64,000 bases of DNA, taken from NCBI RefSeq assembly GCF_001816145.1, contig NZ_MDZB01000153.1:62001-126000 (forward strand), read 5' to 3'. The position numbers and the translations under genes were made by a program. Below are positions 35,369 to 43,331 of the stretch, piece after piece. This DNA is from Hymenobacter lapidarius. Its GTDB lineage: Bacteria > Bacteroidota > Bacteroidia > Cytophagales > Hymenobacteraceae. Within the stretch, counting starts at the first letter, position 1; each line of letters begins with the position of its first letter. The notes under the pieces were generated by a model. It saw nothing but the letters and a program-made list of their open reading frames with translations, made no database searches and was not told where the DNA came from.

Positions 35369-35572
35369 CTATTCCCGCTTCCAGTTCAGGTTGAAGTCCT
35401 CTTTGCTGCAGTAAGCGTGCAGCCGCGACACCGGATTGACCATCACCACTTCGGCCGGTCTGTCCTCGCTTTCTTCCATGGTGCGCAGTTCCAATTCGTA
35501 GGCCTGGCCGTGGCGAAAGCCCGCGAAGCCGTCCATACCACGGAAGGTGTATTTCTTTTCCTGAAAGTCCAT
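35369..35572 (-). CDS. Small hypothetical protein
   Basis: A 67-residue protein starting MDFQEKKYTFRGMDG and ending with SKEDFNLNWKRE. The pattern looks like a compact beta-rich domain. A TAAATTTG box ends only a few bases before the ATG, so the gene may be nearly leaderless. There is no recognised family. The flanking gaps (35140-35368 and 35573-35787) show no other gene. Confidence 0.55.
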   Translation of the reverse strand: MDFQEKKYTFRGMDGFAGFRHGQAYELELRTMEESEDRPAEVVMVNPVSRLHAYCSKEDFNLNWKRE

Positions 35573-35787
35573 GGCTCAAATTTAACGAGGCCGCGCGCCG
35601 TCGAACGCCCACACCGGCCGTCGGCTCAAAGAAAAGATGCCCCAGGCTAACTGGACGGCCGAGCAGACAGGACCGGGGCAGAGCCACTACGCAATTCGGC
35701 AGCGCGGCGGGGAGTTGAGTGGACCCATCGCGGAATGCTTTTGCGCTACGCAAATGGTAGCTTTGCCTTCCCCCCCTCCCCTTTTTT

Positions 35788-37272
35788 ATGTCTTGGTCTT
35801 ACTCGCGTAACAACCCGTCGTGTGGCGTTGCCGCCGCCGGCGCGCTGCTGCTGCTTGCTTTAGGATTTTTTGCTCCGAAGGCATCCGCCCAGACCTTTGG
35901 GCCGCCCACCGTGTATCCCTTGGGAACGAACCCGCAGGGCATTGCCCTCGCCGACGTGGATGGCGACGCGCGGTTGGACCTGGTGGTGACCATCACGGCG
36001 TCTGGTTCGGTCAGCGTCCTGCTGAACCGACCCGCCGCGCCGGGGGCGTTCGCGCCGGCGGTGACCTATCCCAGCGTGGCGGGGTTTCCCGTGCGGCTGG
36101 CCGTGACGGACGTCAACGGCGACGGACGGCCCGACATCCTGCTGGCCATGCAGCAAGGCGGGGGCGTGGGCGTCATGCTGAACTCCCCCGCGGCGCCGGG
36201 CACGTTTCTGCCCCTGACTACTTACCTCACCCAGGGGGACCCCCGGTCACTCGCCGTCGGCGACGTCAACGGCGACGGCCGGCCGGACGTCGTGGCCCTC
36301 AACCTCACCGACGGCACCGTGGGCGTGCTGTTCAACTCCCTCGCCATCCCGGGCACCTTCTCTACCCCGCCCGCGGTGTACGCTACGGGCGGGACCAGCG
36401 CGCAAGGCATTGCGTTGGGCGACGTCAACCGCGACGGACGCCTGGACCTGGTCGTGGGGGGAGGGGGCACCGGCCGCGTGGGCGTGTTGCTCAACCAGGC
36501 CGCCCGCCCCGGCACTTTTGCCCCAGTCGTCACGTACGACAGCGGCGGGTCGTATCCGCAGGATGTCGCGGTGGGCGACGTGAACGGCGACGGCCGCCCG
36601 GACATCGTCGTGGCGACCGGCAACAACGCGAGCGTGGGCGTGCTGCTCAACTCCGCGACCGCCCCCGGGACCTTCCCGGCCGCGGCGACGACGTATGCCA
36701 CAGGGAACGACGGCGCGTTTAGCGTGGTCTTAGGGGACGTCAACGGGGACCGCCGGCTCGACATTGTGACGGGCAATTACCAAACCTTCCCAGCCCACGC
36801 GAGCGTCGGCGTGTTCTTGAATTCCGCGACGGCTCCGGGTACGTTCCCCGCCGTCGCCGCGGCCTTCAACAGCGGGGGAGAGAGCACGCACGACGTGGCG
36901 GTGGGCGACGTGGATGGCGACGGGCGACCCGACATCGCCGCTGTCAACTACGCGACGTCCACGGCCGCTATCCTTCGCAACACGGGCACCTTCTTAGCTA
37001 CGAAACCCGCACCTTGGGCCGTCGACGTGAGTTTGTACCCCAACCCCACCCACGAAGGCTTCACGTTGGAGCTGCCGCGAATAGTCGGCGTCTCCCACCT
37101 GCAAGCGGAGTTGCTCAACGCTTTGGGCCAAGTAGTTCGCCGGCAACACGCCCTGCTACGCAGCGAGGGCACGCGTCTGCTGGTGGCAACGAATGACTTA
37201 GTGGCGGGTGTGTACACGCTCCGTCTACATGCGGACAACGCTGTGCTGACGCGGCGCGTTGTGCTTCAATAG
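35788..37272 (+). CDS. FG-GAP/VCBS-repeat protein with T9SS type A sorting domain
   Basis: The 494-residue exported protein has a signal peptide (ending APKASAQ, about residue 35). Seven FG-GAP/VCBS beta-propeller repeats follow, each with the calcium-type motif DVNGDGRPDIV or a variant. A C-terminal type A sorting domain (DVSLYPNPTHEGFTLEL, about 411-494) ends the protein. It should form a surface seven-bladed propeller, often involved in adhesion or ligand binding. TAGCTTTG at 35758-35765 is a likely -7 box. The repeats are very GC-rich compared with the right end of the island. Confidence 0.82.
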   Translation: MSWSYSRNNPSCGVAAAGALLLLALGFFAPKASAQTFGPPTVYPLGTNPQGIALADVDGDARLDLVVTITASGSVSVLLNRPAAPGAFAPAVTYPSVAGFPVRLAVTDVNGDGRPDILLAMQQGGGVGVMLNSPAAPGTFLPLTTYLTQGDPRSLAVGDVNGDGRPDVVALNLTDGTVGVLFNSLAIPGTFSTPPAVYATGGTSAQGIALGDVNRDGRLDLVVGGGGTGRVGVLLNQAARPGTFAPVVTYDSGGSYPQDVAVGDVNGDGRPDIVVATGNNASVGVLLNSATAPGTFPAAATTYATGNDGAFSVVLGDVNGDRRLDIVTGNYQTFPAHASVGVFLNSATAPGTFPAVAAAFNSGGESTHDVAVGDVDGDGRPDIAAVNYATSTAAILRNTGTFLATKPAPWAVDVSLYPNPTHEGFTLELPRIVGVSHLQAELLNALGQVVRRQHALLRSEGTRLLVATNDLVAGVYTLRLHADNAVLTRRVVLQ

Positions 37273-37301
37273 AATATCCATCGACGCTTCGGTGATGGGT
37301 T

Positions 37302-37598
37302 TTACGCCGTGTTGCCCATCCAGTCCGGCAGCTTGACGAACATGGCGTAGTGTTCCAGCCGGTCGTCCTCGCTGCCGGCTTCGAAGGCGAACACGTGCGT
37401 GATTTCTCTGCGGTTCACATCGTAGTTCACCTCGGCAAAGAACCCGCCCGGCAGTTGGTGCAGCTGCACGGCCTGGTGCACGTCGCCCCAACGGCGGGCA
37501 AGGTAGGTGCCTTCCCGCAGCAGGTAGGCCAGCTGCACTTCATCGGAAAGCAGGCTGAAGTCGTGGAAGGTCACAGCAGTAATGTAGAGAGCGGGCAT
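37302..37598 (-). CDS. Hypothetical protein
   Basis: A 98-residue protein starting MPALYITAVTFHDFSLLSDE, soluble and acidic toward the C-terminus (EAGSEDDRLEHYAMF). No family is recognised. It lies directly before a terminator hairpin that ends the neighbouring minus-strand unit, so it must have its own promoter within or just after that hairpin. It is convergent with the FG-GAP gene, 29 bases apart. Confidence 0.55.
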   Translation of the reverse strand: MPALYITAVTFHDFSLLSDEVQLAYLLREGTYLARRWGDVHQAVQLHQLPGGFFAEVNYDVNRREITHVFAFEAGSEDDRLEHYAMFVKLPDWMGNTA

Positions 37599-37599
37599 G

Positions 37600-37631
37600 A
37601 AAAAGCCCCATTGGGTAAATGGGGCTTTTTT
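37600..37631. terminator. Intrinsic terminator after the sce7725 gene
   Basis: The stem AAAAAGCCCCATT / AATGGGGCTTTTT has a five-base loop and a T-run. It is nine bases past the sce7725 stop on the minus strand. Confidence 0.82.
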
Positions 37632-37640
37632 AGTACCAGG

Positions 37641-38563
37641 TTAAACTAACCGAGCCAGCAATTCCATATGATGTTGCATAGATGCCTGTTTGGGCGAACC
37701 CAAACCGGGGTAATGACTTGCTGTGTCCCACTTCTGAAACATGGCAATGCCGCTTGATAATGGCATTGCTGCTACAGAAGGAGAACTCACTAGAGTGTTA
37801 CATGCTTGTGCAAACTTAGGAGCTGGTGCTCCTTGTATACCCGCGTTCACAGTGGAAGAAAAATGGTGCATTACGAGCCCCGTAGCGTGGGCTCCTGCGA
37901 GATGTAAGGTAACGACCTTCGGCTGGCCACCACCTTCACTGAAATGGTCGCCGTTGATGAGGTAGTCCCCCATTCCTACGAGCCCATCCGCTCGCCAAGT
38001 GCCAACATTTGACTCAAAATTGCTTAGCGCTGGATATTCCGAATTGCGTTCTTGCTTCTCGAAACCGTCAACGAGCATCACATGTCCACTGTGCCAGCTT
38101 AACGTCGGCCGCAAGCGCCGAGACTTTGTCTCATCAAAAATCAGGTATTTGGGAGGATTAGCCCTCAGCACAGCATCGATGGCTGTCATGTTGACTGGCA
38201 AGGGAATGTGCCGAAAAATCACTGCCTTTTCGTTTGCAGGATTAGAAGCCAAAAACGCTTGCAACTGGGCAGGGCTAGCGTGTTGGTCCACGATGTATCC
38301 CAGATGCAATCCACTGTGGACTGCCAAGCGCCAGTAAGCAACGATTGTACTGTGCTTATCTGAATACGCCCGCTTCCCCTGGGGTGAAACGGATTCACGA
38401 TGAGGATGAATGGCCGCCCATCTTGGGCCATCCGTGTGAAAAAACGCGCCGAAGCGGAAGCGACGTGCTCAACGATAGGCAGCATCGTGGTGTAGGTAGC
38501 CATGGGGACACCCACCAAGGCAAGCATTTCAAATTGCTTGCCTCGTACATACGGAAAATACAT
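37641..38563 (-). pseudogene. sce7725-family protein, frameshifted
   Basis: Two frames join into one protein of about 307 residues of the sce7725 family. It opens with the typical MYFPYVRGKQFEMLAL and PFILIVNP motifs, then changes frame near 38325-38335 and continues as LAVHSGLHLGYIVDQH to the C-terminus. One base appears to be lost in a GGCGGC-like run. Family members are found beside sce7726 genes in variable islands, and their biochemical function is not known. The sce7726 gene lies 25 bases upstream, so the two were an operon. Either the system is now defective or the base was lost in sequencing. Confidence 0.75.
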
Positions 38564-38588
38564 GCGGTAGCGGAAAGGTTGGTGATGG

Positions 38589-39464
38589 TTATGCAGGCAG
38601 TCCCAATCGTTCTCGTGCGGTAGCACAATAGCGTTTGGATAACTCGCGTCCAAAGAACAACATTTTCAAGGAGCTATCGCAATCAGATATTAAATTAAAT
38701 TGATGCGTATTCGGGCGACGTGACTTCAACGCCTGTGCGAAGACAATATGCGCGCATTCATTGTCCAATCCCAAATACCATTCGTGGCAAAATGTGTAAA
38801 CCAAAGCCGTGCCCATTAAAGGCATTTTGCCCACCCACTTTTCATATGCAGCTACCAATTCAGTTTGTCTCAAGGTTAGCACTGCTTTGCTTGGGTCAAA
38901 AAGCTGAGTGGTTGAAACAGCGGGGCGGATGGTTTCGATTTTGGCGTTATTGTCCAAAACAATGATGCCCACGGTTTCGTCGACTTTCTGCTTGATGGCG
39001 TCAACTCCTCCCGGATGGGTTACAATGTTTAGGCAATCGTATAAGGATTGATAAGAGCCCAACTGTCCAGCCAAGCGGTCAAAATTATCCAGTTCCGTTT
39101 TTATTTCATAAGCGACTGTTTGGCCATTGATGATTACGATGTCGGCTATTGACCGGTCAGAAGCGACTTCCCGAAGCAGCGTGGCAGAGTTATCACCGTG
39201 GTAACGCAGCAGGATTTGGTTAGCGATTTCGTTTTTGTAAACGTATTCACATCGATAATTCTTTCGCAGGTATTGGTAAGCGATGCTCAAACCCTGTACC
39301 AAGTCCCACTGCTCAGTGGTCGGGTAAAGGCCACAATGATATAGCAGGGACCGAATGCTTTCTTCGTGGACACTATCATCCAGGCGCTTCGTTAAAGAAG
39401 CCCCAAATACCTGCGATAAGGCATAGTTATAACAGGGGTCAACTATAGAACGATTAAGCTGCAT
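38589..39464 (-). CDS. sce7726-family protein, PD-(D/E)XK-like
   Basis: The 291-residue protein matches the sce7726 family. Its central segment IADIVIINGQTVAYEIKTELD has the spacing of a PD-(D/E)XK nuclease core, with Asp108, Glu120 and Lys122, plus Glu99 upstream. A DNA-cleaving or DNA-binding role is therefore plausible. It is the first gene of a two-gene unit with sce7725. The pair occurs in accessory regions of many bacteria and is suspected, not proven, to act in defence or as a toxin-antitoxin-like module. A TAATTTTG box lies about 80 bases upstream of the start. Confidence 0.78.
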   Translation of the reverse strand: MQLNRSIVDPCYNYALSQVFGASLTKRLDDSVHEESIRSLLYHCGLYPTTEQWDLVQGLSIAYQYLRKNYRCEYVYKNEIANQILLRYHGDNSATLLREVASDRSIADIVIINGQTVAYEIKTELDNFDRLAGQLGSYQSLYDCLNIVTHPGGVDAIKQKVDETVGIIVLDNNAKIETIRPAVSTTQLFDPSKAVLTLRQTELVAAYEKWVGKMPLMGTALVYTFCHEWYLGLDNECAHIVFAQALKSRRPNTHQFNLISDCDSSLKMLFFGRELSKRYCATARERLGLPA

Positions 39465-39685
39465 TGGTGTCGCAAATTGCGATGTGGAGACATGAATGCA
39501 ACAAAAGGAAACCAGTTTGGCTTCCTCGATTTACAAAGAATTACGCAAAATTACTGCCGATTGCGCTACTCCCAGCACTGCTTGCCAAAGAACTTCCCTC
39601 GGTAAGCATGTGTGGCCTGCGCTACAAAATTGGCCTTGATTTGAACAGGTCGAGGGCCATGCTAACAAGGTAGGCAATGGGCACG

Positions 39686-39713
39686 AAAAGCCCCGCCGAT
39701 GAATCGAGGCTTT
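39686..39713 (-). terminator. Intrinsic terminator after the small membrane protein gene
   Basis: Read on the minus strand, AAAGCCTCG and CGGGGCTTT pair with one wobble around a ten-base loop and end in TTTT. It closes the unit 41179-39737. The rest of the 39465-39736 gap has no convincing gene. Confidence 0.6.
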
Positions 39714-39736
39714 GTTGAGTAAAAAGTAAGCGACCG

Positions 39737-39934
39737 TTAAAACGTCACGCACTCAATAATGCAGATTAGAGCAACGACGGTAAACACCAATCTACGACCA
39801 GGAATATTACCCGGCAGCGTCCACTGACGTAGCAACGGTATGAACCCAATGGTATACTCCATCACCAAGTAAATGACACTGAACACAAGCCCCAACGAAG
39901 CGGCTACCGACACCCAGTGTTGCAAGTTATTCAT
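39737..39934 (-). CDS. Small two-span membrane protein
   Basis: A 65-residue protein with two hydrophobic helices (about 8-30, VSVAASLGLVFSVIYLVMEY, and about 48-64, LVFTVVALICIIECV). It is unrecognised. It starts 45 bases after the PUA/EVE-like protein gene on the same strand and shares its terminator. The pairing suggests a membrane effector or accessory subunit for that protein, which itself has a membrane segment. Confidence 0.6.
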   Translation of the reverse strand: MNNLQHWVSVAASLGLVFSVIYLVMEYTIGFIPLLRQWTLPGNIPGRRLVFTVVALICIIECVTF

Positions 39935-39979
39935 GGTTAAATAACAGAATTTAGTGGCCTTTTCGTTCGGTTGGGCAGA

Positions 39980-41179
39980 CTATTGCCTGGTCGGTGCTGG
40001 CCTCTCTGGGCCGTTATCCGCCGCTGGAGAGCTGCCTCCGGTAGGCGACTGGGAAAGAGAAGCCGTAGCTGCTCTTTTCCCTGCAGCAGAGATGGCGCCG
40101 GTGACTGAAGTATCAACAGCTGCGACGGGCATTGTTTCAGAAACCTGCTCGGTTGCCCTCGGCTCGACGGGGGCCTGGCCAGCGACTATACGCAGCATGT
40201 CCAGTCCCTGTTTGGCTTCCATGGCGCCTAATGTACGAGCCAGAACCGCTCGCATGTTTTCCTGTCGGTTGTGCTCCTTATAGGCCTCGAGCATGATGGG
40301 GAAAATTCCCTCCGTACCAATGTCTATTTTCAGTGCGTCTGCCTTAACGTGGCCCCCAAAGAGCGCAACCGTTAACGTAGAAGCCAGAAAGGTTGTCACC
40401 ATTCGGTTCTTACCAATGAACTCGAGTACCCCCGGCGACTGGATGTTCTGGCGAACGTCGATTTCGCCGCAGGCTGCGTCAATGTTGGCATCCTCGCAGA
40501 ATTGCTCGCACAGGGCAAACAATGCGCCTCCCATGGCAAAGTAATCGCGGCCATCGATGCCGTCCGGTGTGGTGATATCGAGTCGAACATGCGTTTGCCC
40601 GTCTTTAGTATAAATAGAGTGCATCTCCCGGTCCAGGTAACTGGCGTGAGGGTTCAGCGTCGACATTGCTTGCGGAGCGCGGAAGGCTTCGTACAAATTA
40701 GAGTCGAGGCTGCGAGATGGCTTTCTAGCTACCCACTCGACACGTCGGCGCTTGCGGTAGATGGTCTTATCGTCGGTGGTGGTGGTGTCCACCTCAAATG
40801 CTTCGTCACCCGTTACGATGCCGAAGGCGTATTCATTGGAACCAGCTGAAGGCATCACGACTACGTCCCCCTCTTGCATGTCCGTGTAAAACCGGGTGAA
40901 AAGTCCTAGCACCCGGCCGAGTTTGTTCTTGTCGAATTCGGGGTACCGATTGATGATGGCTCCCAAAATTCCTCCCTCCGTCTTGTCACGTTGCACCAGA
41001 GCACGCTTGATTTGCGCATAGGTGACCAGATTGTAACCAATGCCCACACTCCCGGAATCTAGGAAGTCCTGAAAGAATGCCCCTCCATTAGTTCGAATAA
41101 ACCAGTATTGGCGAGTCGCATCGAGTACAGGGATACGCGCGACGATTTGCTCTAGCGCATCGAGTAACTGTTGGTTCAT
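39980..41179 (-). CDS. PUA/EVE-like sensor domain protein with a membrane segment
   Basis: The 399-residue protein opens with a domain (about 25-185) of the type found at the N-terminus of Mrr-like and other restriction proteins. It shows YWFIRTNGGAFFQDFL, GSVGIGYN, EGDVVVMPSAGSNEYAFGIV and RRRVEWVARKP motifs, a PUA/EVE-like fold that in relatives reads modified bases. A middle region (190-250) is unassigned. One hydrophobic segment (about 259-278) and a low-complexity Ser/Pro/Ala tail follow. There is no nuclease motif. It is the gene closest to attR, next to sce7726/sce7725, so a phage-defence role is a reasonable guess. Confidence 0.6.
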   Translation of the reverse strand: MNQQLLDALEQIVARIPVLDATRQYWFIRTNGGAFFQDFLDSGSVGIGYNLVTYAQIKRALVQRDKTEGGILGAIINRYPEFDKNKLGRVLGLFTRFYTDMQEGDVVVMPSAGSNEYAFGIVTGDEAFEVDTTTTDDKTIYRKRRRVEWVARKPSRSLDSNLYEAFRAPQAMSTLNPHASYLDREMHSIYTKDGQTHVRLDITTPDGIDGRDYFAMGGALFALCEQFCEDANIDAACGEIDVRQNIQSPGVLEFIGKNRMVTTFLASTLTVALFGGHVKADALKIDIGTEGIFPIMLEAYKEHNRQENMRAVLARTLGAMEAKQGLDMLRIVAGQAPVEPRATEQVSETMPVAAVDTSVTGAISAAGKRAATASLSQSPTGGSSPAADNGPERPAPTRQ

Positions 41180-41271
41180 TCAGGCTGGCGGAAGAAGTTG
41201 GAAAAGTTTTGCGACTGGTAGGCCGTTTACTAGGGATTTACGCTAATCTTAATGACCCGCGCTTACTAGAC

Positions 41272-41292
41272 CGGGGGCAAAAACGGGGGCAA
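41272..41292 (+). promoter_or_regulatory. Direct CGGGGGCAA pair near the right end (possible integrase arm sites)
   Basis: CGGGGGCAA occurs at 41272-41280 and 41284-41292, about 40 bases inside attR. The same nonamer occurs as an inverted pair inside attL (17142-17168). Repeated boxes near both ends are expected for the arm sites of a tyrosine recombinase. Confidence 0.4.
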
Positions 41293-41301
41293 ACAATATA
41301 A

Positions 41302-41332
41302 AAACCCTCACTGCGCCGGGCAATGAGGGTTT
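41302..41332 (-). terminator. Terminator of tRNA-Val
   Basis: The stem AAACCCTCATTGC-type hairpin (one wobble in the RNA) is followed by T residues on the minus strand, three bases after the tRNA 3' end. It appears to have been brought in by the island. The original copy remains at 16978-17008. Confidence 0.75.
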
Positions 41333-41333
41333 T

Positions 41334-41352
41334 CGTGAGGCGTATTGGGCTC
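41334..41352 (-). repeat. attR: island copy of the tRNA-Val 3' end
   Basis: This 19-base segment is identical to 17010-17028. It restores the 3' end of the tRNA gene after integration, so the tRNA stays functional. Confidence 0.87.
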
Positions 41353-41410
41353 GAACCAACGACCTCCACCGTGTCAGGGTGGCGCTCTGAACCAACTGAG
41401 CTAACACCCC
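41336..41410 (-). tRNA. tRNA-Val (GAC)
   Basis: A 75-base cloverleaf reads GGGGTGT at the 5' acceptor arm and ACGCCTC plus discriminator A at the 3' arm, with one G-T pair. The D arm is GCTC...GAGC. The anticodon stem is CCACC/GGTGG with loop CTGACAC, giving anticodon GAC (41375-41373) for valine. The T arm is GTTGG-TTCGAGC-CCAAT. CCA is not encoded. This gene is the integration target of the island. Confidence 0.93.
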
Positions 41411-41441
41411 GGAATGCCTGCGCACTGCGTGGCGGCACGCC

Positions 41442-41449
41442 CAAAGGTA
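41442..41449 (-). promoter_or_regulatory. -7 promoter box for tRNA-Val
   Basis: TACCTTTG on the minus strand fits TAnnTTTG and would start transcription about 25 bases before the tRNA. No TTTG was found at the -33 distance. Confidence 0.45.
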
Positions 41450-41604
41450 GCACGCAGCGGCGGCAGATGCACGGGCAGCGGCGGCTTTTTTTGGCCTTCG
41501 TCCGGGCCCTGCGGCAACCTTATGCTCCCGGTAAAGTATAGTGGCAAACGGGAATAGTAATCTTACCCCGCCTTAGGCTTCATTTTCCTCATCTTCTTTC
41601 TCCC

Positions 41605-42294
41605 ATGAAAAAGACTCTTCTCTTTCTATTATTGGCTGTGGGTTCTTCCACGGCAGCTTTTTCCCAGGCCCGCCCGGGCGGTAGCCAATCGTCGGTGGAC
41701 TACACCGGCGGCGGCGTCACCGAATCGCGCAACACCGGCTTCGGCATTAAAGGCGGCTACAACTTCAACACCTTGCGCGGCGACGATATTTCGGGCATTG
41801 AGCGCCAGTCGCGCAGCGACTTGCACGGCGGGTTCTACGGCCAGTTTGGACTCAACGAGTTTTCGTCGGTGCAGGCCGAACTGCTGTACTCCCGCCAGGG
41901 CTTCGAAGCCAACACCGGCGTCGGCGCCGGAGCCTCGGCCCGCCAGCGCTACCGCATGGATTACTTTATGCTGCCCGTGATGTACGTGGGCAACTTCACC
42001 GAAAACCTCAGCTTCCACGTGGGCCCGCAGGTGTCGCTGCTCACCAACATTCGCCGCGACGAAAAGACGCTGGATATTTCCGCCAACGGCTTCAATTCGC
42101 TTGATTATGGTGCCGTGGGTGGTCTGGAAGCCCGCGTGGGTCCCGCCCGCCTGGGCGCCCGCTACAACCTGAGCCTGGGCAAGCTATTTGAAGACGGCAA
42201 CAGCCAGACCGGCATCATCAACCCGTCTTTCTCGAACAGCAAGTTATACAACAGCCTCGTGCAGGTGTATGTGGGCATCGGCTTTACCCAATAG
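41605..42294 (+). CDS. Outer membrane beta-barrel (PorT-like) protein
   Basis: The 229-residue protein has a signal peptide (MKKTLLFLLLAVGSSTAAFS). The mature part begins with GFGIKGGYNFNTL, typical of Bacteroidota outer-membrane barrel proteins, and continues in alternating strands (FYGQFGLNEFSSVQAELLYS, MLPVMYVGNF, VGPQVSLL). It ends with an aromatic terminal strand (VQVYVGIGFTQ). Function beyond an outer-membrane channel or scaffold is not readable. It is a single gene with a strong terminator, and the first chromosomal gene after the tRNA. Confidence 0.85.
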   Translation: MKKTLLFLLLAVGSSTAAFSQARPGGSQSSVDYTGGGVTESRNTGFGIKGGYNFNTLRGDDISGIERQSRSDLHGGFYGQFGLNEFSSVQAELLYSRQGFEANTGVGAGASARQRYRMDYFMLPVMYVGNFTENLSFHVGPQVSLLTNIRRDEKTLDISANGFNSLDYGAVGGLEARVGPARLGARYNLSLGKLFEDGNSQTGIINPSFSNSKLYNSLVQVYVGIGFTQ

Positions 42295-42318
42295 GTCAGG
42301 CTGCCTGGTTTATTTCCC

Positions 42319-42350
42319 AAAAAAGGAGGCTCAATCAGCCTCCTTTTTTT
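42319..42350 (+). terminator. Intrinsic terminator after the outer membrane protein gene
   Basis: The stem AAAAGGAGGCT / AGCCTCCTTTT is followed by seven T residues. Nothing else was seen between here and 42606 apart from the leader of the next gene. Confidence 0.88.
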
Positions 42351-42606
42351 ATGGGCATGCCGCACCCCGGCCTGGCGGGCGGCCCGCGGTGGCGGTGTTG
42401 TTTATAAAACCTTCTGGCGGCCGGGCAATTATTGGGGAAAGGACCACCCAGGGCCGGCGGCTTATGCCCAGGACGGTAATTTATCGTCGAAAGCATATGG
42501 CATCGGGTTTCGGTAATACCATCCGGCCCCTTGCTGCTTGTTGGAATTGAAGCCCTGGGGTTTCCTTTTTTGCTGCTTTCCGTGCCCTTCTTACATTCCA
42601 TTGCCC

Positions 42607-43110
42607 ATGCTCACGCCCGCCCAAATCGCAGTCATATTCCAGGGCAATGAGCAAGTGGTGGTCCGGGGCCTGGCGGTGCTGGCGGCCTGGGCCCTGCTCA
42701 ACCTGGTGGTGGGCGGGTACCTGCTGGCTCGTGCCGACCGCCGCTACGAATCGTATTATTTCCAGGCCATGAACGTAGGCTGGGGTTTGGTAAACACGGC
42801 CCTGGCGGGCTGGAGCATCCTGCAACTGCGGTTTTCAGTGCCCGCGGGCGTGAGCGTGGCCGACCTGTTTCGGGAGCAGCTGCTCAACGAAAACCTGTTT
42901 TTGCTGAATGCCGGGCTCGATGTGGCCTACATCATGACGGGCTTTTACCTGCGCGCCCTGGGAGCACATCCCGGCCGGGAAAGGCCCGAAAGAATGCTCG
43001 GGTTTGGCCGTTCACTGTGGGTGCAGGGCGGTTTTTTGCTGGTTTTCGATGCCATGATGTGGGCATTGCTTCATTGGCAGGGTCAGGCGTGGGTGCAGCA
43101 GTTAACGTGA
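42607..43110 (+). CDS. DUF6992-like membrane protein
   Basis: The 167-residue protein has four predicted membrane helices (VLAAWALLNLVVGGYLLAR, NVGWGLVNTALAGW, LLNAGLDVAYIMTGFYL, GGFLLVFDAMMWALL). It shows the LNAGLDVAYxMTGxYL motif I associate with DUF6992 proteins of Bacteroidota. Function is unknown. The ATG at 42607 was chosen because the preceding in-frame codons are not membrane-like or conserved. It is a single gene with no clear functional partner nearby. Confidence 0.65.
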   Translation: MLTPAQIAVIFQGNEQVVVRGLAVLAAWALLNLVVGGYLLARADRRYESYYFQAMNVGWGLVNTALAGWSILQLRFSVPAGVSVADLFREQLLNENLFLLNAGLDVAYIMTGFYLRALGAHPGRERPERMLGFGRSLWVQGGFLLVFDAMMWALLHWQGQAWVQQLT

Positions 43111-43331
43111 AATAATCAAATTGCGCCTTGTCGTCCCACAATGGGACAACTGGCCCATTATGAGAAAACTGCCAGTTTGTTCGCTTGGCAAATCCATCCA
43201 TAAGTCGTGGAAATTGCAGAGTTCAACCTAAAACTTATAACGGTGCTGCCGAAGTGCGGAATTTTGAGCCATCCTTTTAGCCTAGCCGGGCAATCAGGTG
43301 ACTGCTACAATTTCCGACTGCTTTTTCGCTC

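Larger units (their letters stand above)
17010..41352. mobile_element. Integrative (mobilizable) genomic island in tRNA-Val
   Basis: The 24.3-kb segment is bounded by direct repeats of the tRNA-Val 3' end. It contains a tyrosine recombinase, a phage-type repressor, a VirE_N primase/helicase, an origin-like repeat array and a MobV relaxase. It has no type IV secretion genes, so it probably depends on a helper for conjugation. It has no terminase, portal or capsid genes, so it is not a full prophage, although it carries a tape-measure-like gene. Cargo includes T9SS-exported proteins and a possible defence cluster at the right end. Confidence 0.87.

Noticed and set aside
39531..39752. Minus-strand 73-codon frame between sce7726 and the membrane protein
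   Set aside because: It covers the terminator of the neighbouring unit and overlaps the end of the membrane protein gene in another frame.
17010..41352. Island as a complete prophage
   Set aside because: There is no terminase, portal, capsid, tail tube or lysis gene; only a tape-measure-like gene and its neighbour are phage-like.
42335..42601. Minus-strand frame in the gap before the DUF6992-like gene
   Set aside because: Its composition is not protein-like, it overlaps a terminator, and no start signal or homologue is apparent.
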